DNA of 56,960 nucleotides from positions 1 through 56,960 of the forward strand of contig JAJQCQ010000018.1 of NCBI GenBank assembly GCA_021202635.1. The letters are read 5' to 3'. The position numbers and the translations under genes are program-made. This DNA is from Lachnospiraceae bacterium. Its GTDB lineage: Bacteria; Bacillota; Clostridia; Lachnospirales; Lachnospiraceae. Below the pieces are notes generated by a model, which was not told the DNA's origin, did no database searches, and saw only the letters and a program-made list of their open reading frames with translations. The first letter of the stretch is position 1. Every line of letters begins with the position of its first letter. Shown in pieces: positions 8,249-17,472 of the stretch.

Positions 8249-9796
8249 TTAATTCTGATATCTTCCGTATAATTTAGTCACTCCCAGCAGCCAATTCGCC
8301 AGTCCGTCGTGCAGGTCGCTCTTTTTGAAGCGGAATGCCCAGTTTGCTGCCGCGACGCCGGGCGTGTTCATGCGCGCTTCGCTGCCGAGCTGCAGCACAT
8401 CCTGGAATGGGAAAATCGCGTATTTTGCGATGCTGCCCATAGCGAAGCAGATAAAATCATGGCCAACATTGTTGCCGTCTGCGTTCGCCAGGCGGCGGAT
8501 CCGATCCTGGACGATGTCCGGCTGCGTCCGGTACCAGCCGACGGTCGTGTCATTGTCGTGTGTGCCGGTATAGCAGATGCAGTTCGGTGTCGTGTAGTAA
8601 AACGGAACGTAGGTCGTGTCGTTCATATCGCCAAAGCCAAACTGCAGCACCTTCATGCCCGGGAAGCCGAGTGAATCGCGCAGGTGCTCGACCTCCGGTG
8701 TGATGACGCCGAGATCCTCTGCCCAGATGGGGAGATCCTCGCCGAGCTCCTTTTCAATCGCCCGGAACAGCTTTTCACAGGGCCCCTTTATCCACTGTCC
8801 GTTGATGGCGGTCTCTTCCCCCGCGGGAACAGCCCAGTACGCTTCAAAGCCGCGGAAATGGTCAATACGCAGGTAATCGGTCAGCGAGAGCTGGCGGCGT
8901 ACGCGGTTAATCCACCATTTGTAGCCGGTTTCCTCGTGATAGTCCCAATCATAGAGCGGATTGCCCCAGAGCTGTCCGGTCGCGCTGAAATAATCAGGCG
9001 GAACGCCTGCCACTTTGCTGGGATATCCCTTCGCATCCAGCTGGAAAAGTTTTTTATTGCTCCACACATCGGCGCTGTCCGGTGAGACAAAGATTGGGAT
9101 ATCGCCGATGATCTGGATGCCCTTTTCATTTGCATAGGTGCGCAGCGCATCCCACTGCTCCTGGAAGAGGAACTGAAGAAAGCAATAATAACGAATCTGT
9201 TCAGCAAATTCGGCGCGCAGCGCCTTTTTCTGCTTTTCCGACGGATCCCGGTATTCAGGTTCCCACTCCAGCCATGAGATGCCTTTTTGGGCATCCTTGC
9301 ATGCCATGAAAAGCGCATAGTCGTCCAGCCAGCTCTTCTGCTCCTCACAGAAGGCTTCAAAGTTTTCAATCATGGTCTTGTCCGGCGTATGTAAAAAAGA
9401 AGTCCATGCTTTTTTCAGAAGCATATTTTTAAATGTAATCGCGGGACCGTAATCAATCTTATCCTCGTCCCATTCGGGCATATCTGCCACGTCTTCCTTT
9501 GTCAGCAGATGCTGCTTCATCAGCAGGTCCGGACTGATCAGAAGTGGCTGACCGGCGAACGCCGAAGGTCCCTGATAGGGGGAGTCGCCAAAACCAGTCG
9601 GGCCAAGCGGCAGTACCTGCCACAGATGCTGGCCGGATTTTTCCAGAAAATCAACAAAATCATAGGCGCCGGGACCGAGGTCGCCGATCCCGTACGGCGA
9701 CGGAAAGGAGGTCGGATGAGCCAGAATGCCGCTTAAGCGGACACACTTTGGCTTATCAATCGGTTCCACGGAAAATGGAGCAGTATAAGCAGTCAT
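8249..9796 (-). CDS. malQ: 4-alpha-glucanotransferase (amylomaltase, GH77)
   Basis: A 515-aa cytoplasmic enzyme that transfers alpha-1,4-glucan segments in maltodextrin or glycogen metabolism. The GH77 catalytic residues are visible: nucleophile D312 (LRIDHFRG), acid/base E360 (IWAEDLG) and D414 (GTHDND). The start at 9796 is chosen because GAGGAG lies just upstream, and the conserved opening LSGILAHPTSFPSPYGIGDLG begins near residue 21. The frame is open further upstream but that part overlaps the promoter. It leads a likely malQ-plsC unit. Confidence 0.93.
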   Translation of the reverse strand: MTAYTAPFSVEPIDKPKCVRLSGILAHPTSFPSPYGIGDLGPGAYDFVDFLEKSGQHLWQVLPLGPTGFGDSPYQGPSAFAGQPLLISPDLLMKQHLLTKEDVADMPEWDEDKIDYGPAITFKNMLLKKAWTSFLHTPDKTMIENFEAFCEEQKSWLDDYALFMACKDAQKGISWLEWEPEYRDPSEKQKKALRAEFAEQIRYYCFLQFLFQEQWDALRTYANEKGIQIIGDIPIFVSPDSADVWSNKKLFQLDAKGYPSKVAGVPPDYFSATGQLWGNPLYDWDYHEETGYKWWINRVRRQLSLTDYLRIDHFRGFEAYWAVPAGEETAINGQWIKGPCEKLFRAIEKELGEDLPIWAEDLGVITPEVEHLRDSLGFPGMKVLQFGFGDMNDTTYVPFYYTTPNCICYTGTHDNDTTVGWYRTQPDIVQDRIRRLANADGNNVGHDFICFAMGSIAKYAIFPFQDVLQLGSEARMNTPGVAAANWAFRFKKSDLHDGLANWLLGVTKLYGRYQN

Positions 9797-9868
9797 AGTG
9801 AAGTCTCCTCGCATGTAATATTTGTCGTTGTCCAGAACAGCGGGCTGCCCTGGACTGGCTATGGACAA

Positions 9869-9897
9869 ATTATATCCAAAAATCATTCCTATGGCAA
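9869..9897 (-). promoter_or_regulatory. Sigma-A promoter for malQ
   Basis: On the minus strand TTGCCA (9892-9897), a 17-base spacer and TATAAT (9869-9874). It lies about 75 bases upstream of the malQ start. Confidence 0.75.
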
Positions 9898-9985
9898 CGA
9901 AAAATTGGAGTTCGTTTCCAGACAAAGGAATAAATGTGTCTGATTTCCCATAAAAATAATTAAAAGTCGAATCTCCGGAGACAGG

Positions 9986-10444
9986 ATGAAAGAACACGAC
10001 GCGTACAAACAGAAAAAAACGGCCGGGAAGGTTCCTGGCTTTGTGCGTCCTGGCCGTCTGCTGCTGATCGGCGCTCTGGTTCTGTTTCTTCTGGCAGGCT
10101 GCCGGAAGATGGAGGAAGGGGAACGGACGGAGGTGGATTTTTCCGTCATGATAGACAAAGAGTTGCCGCAGGAGCTTCTGGCGGTCATTGAGGAGAACAA
10201 AGAAAACGAGATGCGCCTGACCTGGATGGATGGGGAGGAAATGTATCTGATCCGGGGGTATGGGAAACAATCCACTGGCGGCTACAGCATTGCGGTGGCG
10301 GAATGTGCGGAGGATGAGGAAACCCTGTGGTTTGATACCAGGCTGATCGGGCCGCAGGATACAGAGAATCTTTCGCAGGAGGCTTCCTATCCTTACCTTG
10401 TTGTGAAGATTGCTGCGACAGAGAAAGAGGTAGTGATTGAGTAA
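9986..10444 (+). CDS. PrcB-like lipoprotein
   Basis: A 152-aa protein with a basic N-terminus, a hydrophobic stretch (about 25-38) and a lipobox LLAGC (C39), so it should be lipid-anchored on the outer face of the membrane. The C-terminal half (YLIRGYGKQSTGGYSI, then FDTRLIGPQD and SYPYLVVK) matches the PrcB C-terminal domain family. That domain is named for the spirochaete protease complex subunit, but its role in Firmicutes is not established. It is divergent from malQ. Its TAA stop coincides with the first bases of a dispersed GTAAC repeat (10441). Confidence 0.8.
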   Translation: MKEHDAYKQKKTAGKVPGFVRPGRLLLIGALVLFLLAGCRKMEEGERTEVDFSVMIDKELPQELLAVIEENKENEMRLTWMDGEEMYLIRGYGKQSTGGYSIAVAECAEDEETLWFDTRLIGPQDTENLSQEASYPYLVVKIAATEKEVVIE

Positions 10445-10507
10445 CGATTCAGGACAGCATCGAAGGGAAACGTCCGGGACGCCGATCTGCGGCCTGCTGT
10501 TCGAAAC
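10441..10507. repeat. Dispersed GTAAC/ATTCAG repeat, inverted pair
   Basis: GTAACGATTCAGGACAGC (10441-10458) faces a reverse-complement copy of the related end (GCGGCCTGCTGTTCGAAAC, ending 10507). The same GAACAGCAGGCCGCAGA core recurs at 56917-56934. The repeat supplies the TAA stop of the preceding gene. Confidence 0.65.
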
Positions 10508-10537
10508 AGGTAAAGCATTTATAGAAGGGAGTCAGAT

Positions 10538-12208
10538 ATGGATTTATTGATGAAAAATATTCACATGTGCAATCAGACAAAGCGCGCCGCAACGCAGATT
10601 ACGCTGGATGAGGACCTGAATGTGCCGGATGTGCGTCCGGATGTGGAGATGATTATTCAAAGCCGGGAAAATGTGAGCCTGGAGCATACGAGGGCAGAGA
10701 CGGGAAAGCTCTTTCTGGACGGCTTCATGGAGGTCAGCATTCTGTACATGGACGATACAAAGGAGCGGCGGATCCAGAGGCTGGATACCAGGCTCTCTTT
10801 TGAGGAGACGCTCGCCATGGAAGGACTCGAGCCGGGAGAAACCGTGCGGGTCCGTCATGAGACGGAAGACCTGAACGTGTCGCTGATCAATTCCAGAAAG
10901 CTGGCCGTCCGTGCACTGGTGAGCTTCGACGCCTCTGTGGATGAGATTTACGACCTGTCCGCAGCAGTAGAAGTGCGTCAGGAGGAAACGGGCAAAGCAC
11001 AGCTGCCGCTGTGTGAGAAAAAACAGCAGCTGGAATATCTGCAATTAGAGGTACAGAATAAGGATATCCTGCGTGTGAAGGAAGACGTACAGCTGCCCTC
11101 CAATAAACCGGATATCCGGGAAATTCTGTGGGAAAATGTACAGTTCCGCGGGTGCCGGACGCGCCTGGACGCCGATAAGCTTCTCGTGCAGGGCAGCCTG
11201 TTTCTGTTTGTGCTCTATCGGGCGGAGGACGAGAAGGAAAGCCTTCAGTGGATTGAGCAGACGATCCCGGTCGAGGGAACCCTCTCCTGTGCCGGTGCCG
11301 CAGCGGGACTCGTGCCGGATATTGAGGTAACCCTTGCTGGCGCGGATCTGACAGCCAAAGAGGACATTGACGGAGAACTGCGCACCCTTCACCTGGAAGG
11401 TGTGCTGGAGCTCAACATCCGTCTGTACGGAACGGATACGGCGGAGCTCCTTTTCGATGTCTATTCTCCGGAGAAAAATCTGGAGCCGGTGACAGAAGAG
11501 GAAACTTATGAGAGCCTGGTCGTAAGGAATGAATCCAAATGCAAGGCGCAGGGAAAAATCCGCATCCAGAGTGCCAAACCGCGAATTCTGCAGATCTGCC
11601 ATTGCAGCGGAACGGTGCGGATCGATCAGACAAAAATCGAAGCGGGTATGAAAATCGAAGGAGCGCTTTTTGTCTCCATTCTTTACATTTCCGCGGACGA
11701 TACCATGCCTTTTTCCGTGCTGGAAGGAACCATACCGTTTACCTATCTGGCTGAAGCACAGGGAATCGACGAAAGCTGCCGCTATACATTGACCGCGAAC
11801 CTCGATCAGCTCTCAGCGGCCATGTCGGACAGCGAGGAGATCGAAATACGTGCCACCATTGCCCTGAACCTGTTTGCGGTGCGTTCCGGAACGGTGCGCT
11901 GCATCCGGGAGATTCAGGAGCAGGATTATACGTCAGAACAACTGGAGGCCATTCCGGGACTGACCGGATACATTGTTCAGGAGGGAGAAAGCCTCTGGGA
12001 TATCGGGAAAAAATATTTTCAGACACCACAGCAAATCATCGAAATGAACGGCCTTTCCTCCGACCAGATTCAGAAAGGCGAATGCCTGATTCTGATGAAA
12101 AATGTAAATCCGGGTTACTGGTCACAACCCGGCCACGCACCTGCTGCGAGGTCAGGGCTTATCCCACACGAAGTGAGGGATGCCACCCGGCGAGGGGCGA
12201 AAGCGTAG
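10538..12208 (+). CDS. DUF3794 (SPOCS) plus LysM protein, SipL-like spore morphogenesis factor
   Basis: A 556-aa protein. Three DUF3794/SPOCS-type repeats fill about 1-460 (for example LDEDLNVPDVRPDVEMII at 24-41 and KEDVQLPSNKPDIREIL near 185). A LysM domain follows at about 478-523 (YIVQEGESLWDIGKKYF). This is the layout of C. difficile SipL, which binds SpoIVA through its LysM domain during coat assembly in the mother cell; that role here is by family. Residues 524-556 are coded by a dispersed repeat (12113-12156 and what follows) and do not look like an evolved domain. GAAGGGAG lies upstream of the start. Confidence 0.85.
   Translation: MDLLMKNIHMCNQTKRAATQITLDEDLNVPDVRPDVEMIIQSRENVSLEHTRAETGKLFLDGFMEVSILYMDDTKERRIQRLDTRLSFEETLAMEGLEPGETVRVRHETEDLNVSLINSRKLAVRALVSFDASVDEIYDLSAAVEVRQEETGKAQLPLCEKKQQLEYLQLEVQNKDILRVKEDVQLPSNKPDIREILWENVQFRGCRTRLDADKLLVQGSLFLFVLYRAEDEKESLQWIEQTIPVEGTLSCAGAAAGLVPDIEVTLAGADLTAKEDIDGELRTLHLEGVLELNIRLYGTDTAELLFDVYSPEKNLEPVTEEETYESLVVRNESKCKAQGKIRIQSAKPRILQICHCSGTVRIDQTKIEAGMKIEGALFVSILYISADDTMPFSVLEGTIPFTYLAEAQGIDESCRYTLTANLDQLSAAMSDSEEIEIRATIALNLFAVRSGTVRCIREIQEQDYTSEQLEAIPGLTGYIVQEGESLWDIGKKYFQTPQQIIEMNGLSSDQIQKGECLILMKNVNPGYWSQPGHAPAARSGLIPHEVRDATRRGAKA
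12113..12156 (+). repeat. Direct repeat copy 1 of a 44-bp element, inside a coding end
   Basis: GGTTACTGGTCACAACCCGG and on to GGTCAGG. It is 37 of 44 bases identical, without gaps, to 12294-12337. It lies within the frame of the SipL-like gene and codes its tail. Confidence 0.75.
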
Positions 12209-12293
12209 TGGCAGCACGCATCCGGCTCATCGCGTGTAGAAAAAGATTGTTTTTTTGGCGCGTTTCCTTTATACTGGTGAAAGCGAGCGATGA

Positions 12294-12351
12294 GGTTACT
12301 GTTCACAAGCCGGTCACGCATTTGCTGTGTGGTCAGGTTGTGACCTGTAAC
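12294..12351 (+). repeat. Direct repeat copy 2, a complete inverted repeat before hisH
   Basis: GTTACTGTTCACAA (12295-12308) and TTGTGACCTGTAAC (12338-12351) are imperfect inverted arms. The element lies 36 bases upstream of the hisH start and could form a leader hairpin. Confidence 0.75.
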
Positions 12352-12387
12352 AGCGATGCGGCTTATGTTACGGAGAGGAAATGACCA

Positions 12388-12993
12388 ATGATAGCGATAA
12401 TCGATTATGATGCCGGCAACCTGAAGAGTGTAGAGAAGGCGCTCAATTCTCTGGGAGAGGAGACGCTGATTACACGCGACCGGGAAGAAATTTTGCGGGC
12501 GGATAAGGTAGTATTGCCGGGAGTCGGTGCGTTTGGAGACGCGATGGATCAGCTGCGTCAGTTTGGGCTGGTGGATGTGATACGTGAGGTTGCGGATGGA
12601 GGAACACCTTTTCTGGGGATTTGCCTGGGCCTGCAGCTTTTGTTCGAATCCAGTGAGGAGTCGCCGGGTGTGGAAGGACTTGGCATCTGCAAAGGACGGA
12701 TCCTGCGGATTCCGGATCAGGAAGGACTGAAAATTCCGCATATGGGCTGGAATTCCCTGCATTTTGACCATCCGGGACGTCTGTTTGCGGGGATCCCGGA
12801 GGAAGCGTATGTGTACTTTGTACATTCTTATTATCTGAGTGCGGCGGATCCGGGGATTGTCACGGCATCCACGCAGTATTCTGTGAAGATTCATGCCTCC
12901 GTGGAGCAGGGAAATGTGTTTGCCTGCCAGTTTCATCCGGAGAAAAGCAGCCAGGTCGGGCTTGCGATTTTGAAAAACTTCATTTCTCTGTAG
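12388..12993 (+). CDS. hisH: Imidazole glycerol phosphate synthase, glutaminase subunit
   Basis: A 201-aa class I glutamine amidotransferase. It releases ammonia from glutamine and passes it to HisF in histidine synthesis. The nucleophile is C79 (GICLGLQLLF) and the catalytic pair is H183/E185 (QFHPEKS). The start follows GGAGAGG. hisF begins 18 bases after its stop, so the two subunits are co-transcribed. No other his gene is present in the window. Confidence 0.96.
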   Translation: MIAIIDYDAGNLKSVEKALNSLGEETLITRDREEILRADKVVLPGVGAFGDAMDQLRQFGLVDVIREVADGGTPFLGICLGLQLLFESSEESPGVEGLGICKGRILRIPDQEGLKIPHMGWNSLHFDHPGRLFAGIPEEAYVYFVHSYYLSAADPGIVTASTQYSVKIHASVEQGNVFACQFHPEKSSQVGLAILKNFISL

Positions 12994-13011
12994 GAAGGAG
13001 GAACGGCAAAC

Positions 13012-13773
13012 ATGTTTACAAAACGTATCATCCCCTGTCTGGATGTAAAAAATGGCCGGGTGGTCAAGGGCGTAAATTTTGTAAATCTGCAGGATGCGGG
13101 CGATCCGGTTGAGATCGCGGCCGCGTATGATAAAGCCGGAGCGGATGAGGTTGTTTTCCTGGATATTACCGCTTCTTCGGATGCGCGCAATACGGTGGTT
13201 GATATGGTGCGCGAAGTCGCGAAGAAAGTCTTTATCCCGTTTACTGTGGGCGGAGGGATCCGCACGGTGGAGGACTTTCGGCTGTTGCTGCGGGAGGGCG
13301 CGGATAAGATTTCGATTAATTCCGCGGCGATCATGAATCCGCAGCTCATTGCCGACGCGGCGGAGAAGTTCGGACGCCAGTGTGTGGTGGTGGCGATTGA
13401 CGCGCGCCGCAGGCCGGATGGCTCCGGATGGAATATTTTCAAAAATGGCGGGCGCGTAGATATGGGGATTGACGCGGTCGAATGGGCGATGCGGGCGGAT
13501 CAGCTGGGAGCAGGGGAGATTCTGCTGACCAGTATGGACTGTGACGGGACAAAGGCAGGCTATGATATCGAGCTGACGCGCACGATCGCGGAGCATGTGT
13601 CTGTTCCGGTGATCGCTTCCGGCGGAGCCGGGACGAAAGAGCATTTTTATGACGCCCTGACAGAGGGGAAAGCGGACGCAGCGCTGGCAGCTTCGCTGTT
13701 TCACTATAAGGAGTTGGAGATTCGCGAGGTGAAGGAGTATCTGCGGGGACGAGGCGTCAGTGTACGGCTGTAG
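13012..13773 (+). CDS. hisF: Imidazole glycerol phosphate synthase, cyclase subunit
   Basis: A 253-aa (beta-alpha)8 barrel that makes imidazole glycerol phosphate and AICAR from PRFAR and ammonia. The catalytic aspartates are D11 ([15 protein letters not shown]) and D130 (VVAIDARR). The phosphate loops TVGGGIRT and ASGGAGT are present. AAGGAGG lies 10 bases upstream of the ATG. It pairs with hisH directly upstream. Confidence 0.97.
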   Translation: MFTKRIIPCLDVKNGRVVKGVNFVNLQDAGDPVEIAAAYDKAGADEVVFLDITASSDARNTVVDMVREVAKKVFIPFTVGGGIRTVEDFRLLLREGADKISINSAAIMNPQLIADAAEKFGRQCVVVAIDARRRPDGSGWNIFKNGGRVDMGIDAVEWAMRADQLGAGEILLTSMDCDGTKAGYDIELTRTIAEHVSVPVIASGGAGTKEHFYDALTEGKADAALAASLFHYKELEIREVKEYLRGRGVSVRL

Positions 13774-13808
13774 TTTTCCGAGCATGACCCTGCGAACCGG
13801 CAGCAGGA

Positions 13809-13834
13809 AGCTGTTCCATACCTTCACTGTTATC
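13809..13834 (-). repeat. Dispersed GTGAAGGTAC repeat, minus orientation
   Basis: The reverse complement contains ATAACAGTGAAGGTATGGAACAG, a member of the same family as 16949-16975 and 36420-36446. It sits between hisF and ung. Confidence 0.6.
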
Positions 13835-13865
13835 CGGATGATACAAAAGAAAGGGGAGAGTGTGC

Positions 13866-14543
13866 ATGCCACCGATTTCCAATGACTGGCTGGTTCCGCT
13901 GAAAGCGGAGTTTTCTAAGCCTTATTACGCAAAGCTGTACCGGCAGATCAACGAAGAATATCGCAGCCGGGTGATTTATCCGCCTGCGGATGATATCTTT
14001 AACGCATTTGCCTTCACGCCGCTTTCCCAGGTGAAGGTCGTGATCCTGGGACAGGATCCCTATCATGAGGAGGGACAGGCGCATGGGCTTTGTTTTTCTG
14101 TCAAACCGGGGACCCAGACACCGCCGTCGCTGGTAAATATTTACCAGGAGCTGCATGAGGACTGCGGCTGCTACATACCGAACAATGGCTATCTGACAAA
14201 ATGGGCCAGCCAGGGCGTCCTTCTTCTCAATACCGTGCTGACGGTGCGCGCCCATCAGGCGAATTCCCACCGGGGGATCGGCTGGGAGGAGTTTACAGAC
14301 GCGGCGCTGCGTGCGGTAAACGAGATCGACCGCCCGATCGTCTATATGCTCTGGGGGCGTCCGGCGCAGATGAAAAAATCAATGCTGAATAATCCAAAGC
14401 ATCTGATTCTGGAGGCGCCGCATCCGAGTCCGCTCTCTGCGTACCGCGGCTTTTTCGGATGCAGGCATTTTTCCAGGGCAAACAAATTTTTAAAACAGAA
14501 TGGCATCGAGCCGATTGACTGGCAGATAGAGAATATTTACTGA
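13866..14543 (+). CDS. ung: Uracil-DNA glycosylase, family 1
   Basis: A 225-aa base-excision repair enzyme that removes uracil from DNA. Catalytic D64 lies in GQDPYH (62-67) and H186 in HPSPLSAYRGFFG. The ATG at 13866 is chosen over the GTG at 13860 because GGGGAG (about 13853-13858) gives a 7-base gap only to the ATG. Its stop overlaps the end of the convergent transporter gene by 7 bases. Confidence 0.96.
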   Translation: MPPISNDWLVPLKAEFSKPYYAKLYRQINEEYRSRVIYPPADDIFNAFAFTPLSQVKVVILGQDPYHEEGQAHGLCFSVKPGTQTPPSLVNIYQELHEDCGCYIPNNGYLTKWASQGVLLLNTVLTVRAHQANSHRGIGWEEFTDAALRAVNEIDRPIVYMLWGRPAQMKKSMLNNPKHLILEAPHPSPLSAYRGFFGCRHFSRANKFLKQNGIEPIDWQIENIY

Positions 14544-15798
14544 TTCAGCTTTGCCGCCTTGCCAAACAGCAGGAATCCGATGATAAACATGACAGCCAGG
14601 ATGGATACGCCTGCGTTTGCGGCACCGGTGATCTGAGCGACGACACCCACCAGAAAGGTTCCCATAAAGGAAGCGCCTTTTCCGCAGATATCGTAGATGC
14701 CGAAGTATTCACCGGATTTTTCCGCCGGAATGATCTTTGCAAAATAGGAGCGGGCGAGTGCCTGGATCGCCCCCTGGAACATTCCGACGCAGACGGCGAG
14801 CAGCCAGAATTCCCACTGCTTATCCAGCTGGATAGCGAAAAGCGCGATCAGCGTATAGGCTCCGATGCAGAAGCGGATGAGCTGATCCGTGCGGAATTGT
14901 CTGGAAAGCCGTCCGAAAAGCAGGGCAAATGGAAAAGCGACAATCTGTGTTACCAGAAGCGCCAGCAGAAGTCCTGTCGTGTCCAGTCCCAGAGCGCTGC
15001 CGTAGGCGGTCGCCATATCGATGACGGTATACACGCCGTCGATGAAGAAAAAGAAGGCCAGCAGATAGTAAAAGATATTTTTCTGGTGATAGATTTCCAC
15101 AAACGTATGGCCAAGCCGTGAAAAGCTGTCTTTGACCAGAGAAGGAGCGGCTGGGGTGCCGTCGGCAATGGAGCCGGTGTCAACAAAGTGCGTCTGCTTA
15201 TAGTTCTTCAGAAGTGGCATTGTGACGAGCAGCCACCAGGCGGCATTCAGGAAAAAGGCGATGGTCATCGCCGTCTGGAAAGAGATGCCGATGGTGTCGT
15301 ACAGCAGCACAAAGACCAGCGATACGACAAACGGCACGCAGCTGCCGATATATCCCCAGGCATAGCCGGCGGAAGAGACCGTGTCAAGCCGTTCGTCTGT
15401 CGTGACATCCGTGAGCATGGAATCATAGAAAATCAGGCTGGCGTTAAAGCCGATTTTTGCAATGACAAAAACGGCCAGAAAGACAATCCAGGAAGTCGGA
15501 ACAGACAGTGCGGCGCATCCGATGACGCCCACCATCATGCATGCGGTAAACAGCGGTTTTTATAGTTCCGGGTATCCGCGATGCTGCCGAGCACCGGGCC
15601 GATCAGAGCGACGGCAACGGTTGCCACCGAAGTCGCATAACCCCAGTAAGCCAGATAATCCACCTCGCTGATTCCGGCAGAGCTGGCCAGGTAGTTAAAA
15701 TAAATCGGAAGTATCGTAGCGACAAGTAAAACAAAAGCGGAATTCCCCACATCATAAAGGATCCAGTATTTTTCGAGTCTGGTCAGTTTTGTATTCAT
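14537..15798 (-). pseudogene. MFS transporter (UMF1-like), split by a one-base homopolymer deletion
   Basis: Two reading frames together make one transporter of about 420 aa with about 12 membrane segments. The N-terminal part (15798 to about 15540) begins MNTKLTRLEKYWILYDVGNS, the typical opening of UMF1/Atg22-like permeases, and runs into RNYKNRCLPHA and a stop. The C-terminal part continues from MMVGVIGCAALS in the other frame. Adding one A to the run of five (15557-15561 on the plus strand as TTTTT) restores NYKKPLFTACMMVGVIG with no stop. Everything else looks intact, so a sequencing error or a recent mutation is likely. The substrate is unknown. It lies 69 bases downstream of the phospholipase gene on the same strand. 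Confidence 0.8.
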
Positions 15799-15867
15799 AA
15801 CATCTCCCCTGTTGTAAATGAATGAACGATATCAGGCAGATATCATTTCGATGCTGCTCTGAATTGG

Positions 15868-16658
15868 TTACTCAAAGTTTCGGTGGAAACGCTCCGGGAG
15901 CTTTGCGCCCGTGCGCAGACACTGGTCAAACTGCGCCTGCAAAGAGGCAGCGAGAGGAATAGCATTCTCAAACCGTTTCCGCAGCTCTTCGTTGCTTTCC
16001 TCACAGGCCGGATTATCCTTTCGCTGGTTCATCAGGCCGTTCATTTTATGGTACTGGCCGATCAGCTTCAGAATCGAATTGATGGTGCCCTGCTTCAGGG
16101 CTCCGGGGGCGCAGAAAAGCTTTTTAACGAAGCGCATTCCGAGGAGGGAATCATGGACCTTTTTCTGATCCATCGAAGGGAAAAATGGTTCAATCGCCGC
16201 CGCGGTGTCCAGGTCTGTATAGACCAGATTCGCGGAAGGAAATCCGACCGGATCCAGATGATTCTCCTTTAGCAGGAATTTATCAAATTCGGCTTCTATC
16301 TCGAGATGGGCGACACCGCTGCGTTTAATCTGCGCCTCGATATAGGGATGACACTCACTGTCCAGGGTAAAATGGCAGATAAAGCCGAGCATATAAGCGT
16401 ACTGACTGCTGTCCCGCCCATATTTCCGAATGACCGAAAGCGCGTGCCGGAAAAGCGGAGCCGCGTCATTCTCGTGTAGATGCACGCCGTAGCGCTGCAC
16501 CCGGTTTTTGTACCAGGGATGATAAAAGAAAAAATATCCGGTCCCTGCAGTCCCTCCTGATATGCAGAATGATATCGATTTGCGATCACAGCCAGATCCG
16601 CATCCATCTGTTCACGAACCTTCACTCCAAAAAGGTCATGGGCATAGACAGCTGGCAT
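15868..16658 (-). pseudogene. Zinc-dependent phospholipase C-like protein, split by a one-base homopolymer deletion
   Basis: The N-terminal frame starts at 16658 (MPAVYAHDLFG, with GGGGGAA upstream) and fails near residue 50. The other frame carries VQRYGVHLHENDAAPLFRHA and MLGFICHFTLDSECHPYIE through to 15868. Lengthening the T6 run (plus strand AAAAAA near 16529-16534) by one restores DIFFFYHPWYKNRVQRYG across the join, giving about 263 aa. The His/Asp-rich helices match the Zn_dep_PLPC fold (PF00882), a family that includes true phospholipases C and many uncharacterised cytoplasmic proteins. There is no signal peptide. Its substrate is not known. Confidence 0.78.
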
Positions 16659-16856
16659 AGAAAATTCCCCCTTTATGCGATAAATGAGCACCGGCGAAAG
16701 CCGGTTGGCTGTACTTATAATCGTGCATCGGCGAAAGCCGATCACGCAAGCGCCGGGCGCAGACCGCGAAGCGGTCAGATTCCTTGTGCGCCCGTGTGCA
16801 TATTATACCACAAAGACGGAAAAATAATAGTAAGATTTACGTAATTATTTAGGATA
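16659..16856. repeat. Cluster of small GNRA-type hairpins
   Basis: This gap holds no gene but several perfect short hairpins: ACCGGCGAAAGCCGGT (16690-16705), ATCGGCGAAAGCCGAT (16727-16742) and GACCGCGAAGCGGTC (16762-16776). The first two have identical GAAA loops and arms differing only in the outer pairs, as in REP-like elements. Confidence 0.7.
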
Positions 16857-16881
16857 GTACTTCGCACTTGCTGCGAAGTAC
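16857..16881. repeat. Hairpin at the left edge of the 103-bp repeat
   Basis: GTACTTCGCA and TGCGAAGTAC are perfect 10-base arms around CTTGC. Only the right arm is present at the second copy (33204). Confidence 0.7.
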
Positions 16882-16975
16882 GTATGAAAACGAATATTGT
16901 GTGAGGAAAAGCCCCATCGCGCAGCGATTTTAAATGGGCTTTTCCCTTGTAACTGTGAAGGTACTGAACAGTTAC
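16873..16975 (+). repeat. 103-bp dispersed repeat, copy A
   Basis: It aligns without gaps to 33204-33306 with 8 differences (about 92%). It holds a long stem (GGAAAAGCCC with GGGCTTTTCC), an inner hairpin ATCGC-GCA-GCGAT and a 27-bp terminal palindrome from GTAACTG to CAGTTAC (16949-16975). Confidence 0.88.
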
Positions 16976-17124
16976 AGATTTACGTAAAAACATGAGAATA
17001 AAATGCAACATAAGCAAAAAGAGGATAATAAAAACAACTTGATATCGAAGGAGAAGTGTGCTATAGTGGGTATAGTGATTGATCGCCAGGATGACGTGTA
17101 AGGGAAAAGGAAGGAGTGTGTGAA

Positions 17125-17430
17125 ATGAGTATCATGGATGCGCTATTTGACGGCAGAATTTATCCGGGGGAGCAGGTTCTGTCAAAAGATCCGAAGTATG
17201 CAAAGACCGACAGAGAAATGGATCTTCTGATGAGCAAACTGGAGGACCGGCTGAGTAAAGAGGATTATGATCTGGTAGAAGAGATGTGTGATCTGCTCTC
17301 TGTCTCACAGGATATTCAGAATAAAGAGTTTTTTCGCTATGGACTTTCTATGGGCCTTCAGCTGATGCGGGAGGCATATGAGTATGAGCTGCCCGGTTTA
17401 CAGAAAGCCGCGAAGTCTGAGAACCTGTAG
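17125..17430 (+). CDS. DUF6809-like small protein
   Basis: A 101-aa acidic, largely helical protein (MSIMDALFDGRIYPGEQVL, then MSKLEDRLSKEDYDLVEEM and FRYGLSMGLQLMREAY). It resembles small uncharacterised proteins common in Lachnospiraceae; the DUF6809 label is from memory and unchecked. There is no signal or membrane segment. The ATG at 17125 has GGAG 8 bases upstream and is preferred to the GTG at 17116. A strong terminator follows. Function unknown. Confidence 0.75.
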   Translation: MSIMDALFDGRIYPGEQVLSKDPKYAKTDREMDLLMSKLEDRLSKEDYDLVEEMCDLLSVSQDIQNKEFFRYGLSMGLQLMREAYEYELPGLQKAAKSENL

Positions 17431-17472
17431 GCGGATGATGGATAGATCAGATGGATGCAGCGGACATGGAGG

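Noticed and set aside
8249-10270. A longer malQ reading frame starting at 10270
   Set aside because: The first about 158 codons overlap the malQ promoter and the divergent lipoprotein gene. The conserved GH77 opening and the ribosome site support 9796.
12115-13872. A 585-codon minus-strand frame over hisH and hisF
   Set aside because: Both his genes are certain from their motifs. The opposite frame is a by-product of codon use and has no domain signal.
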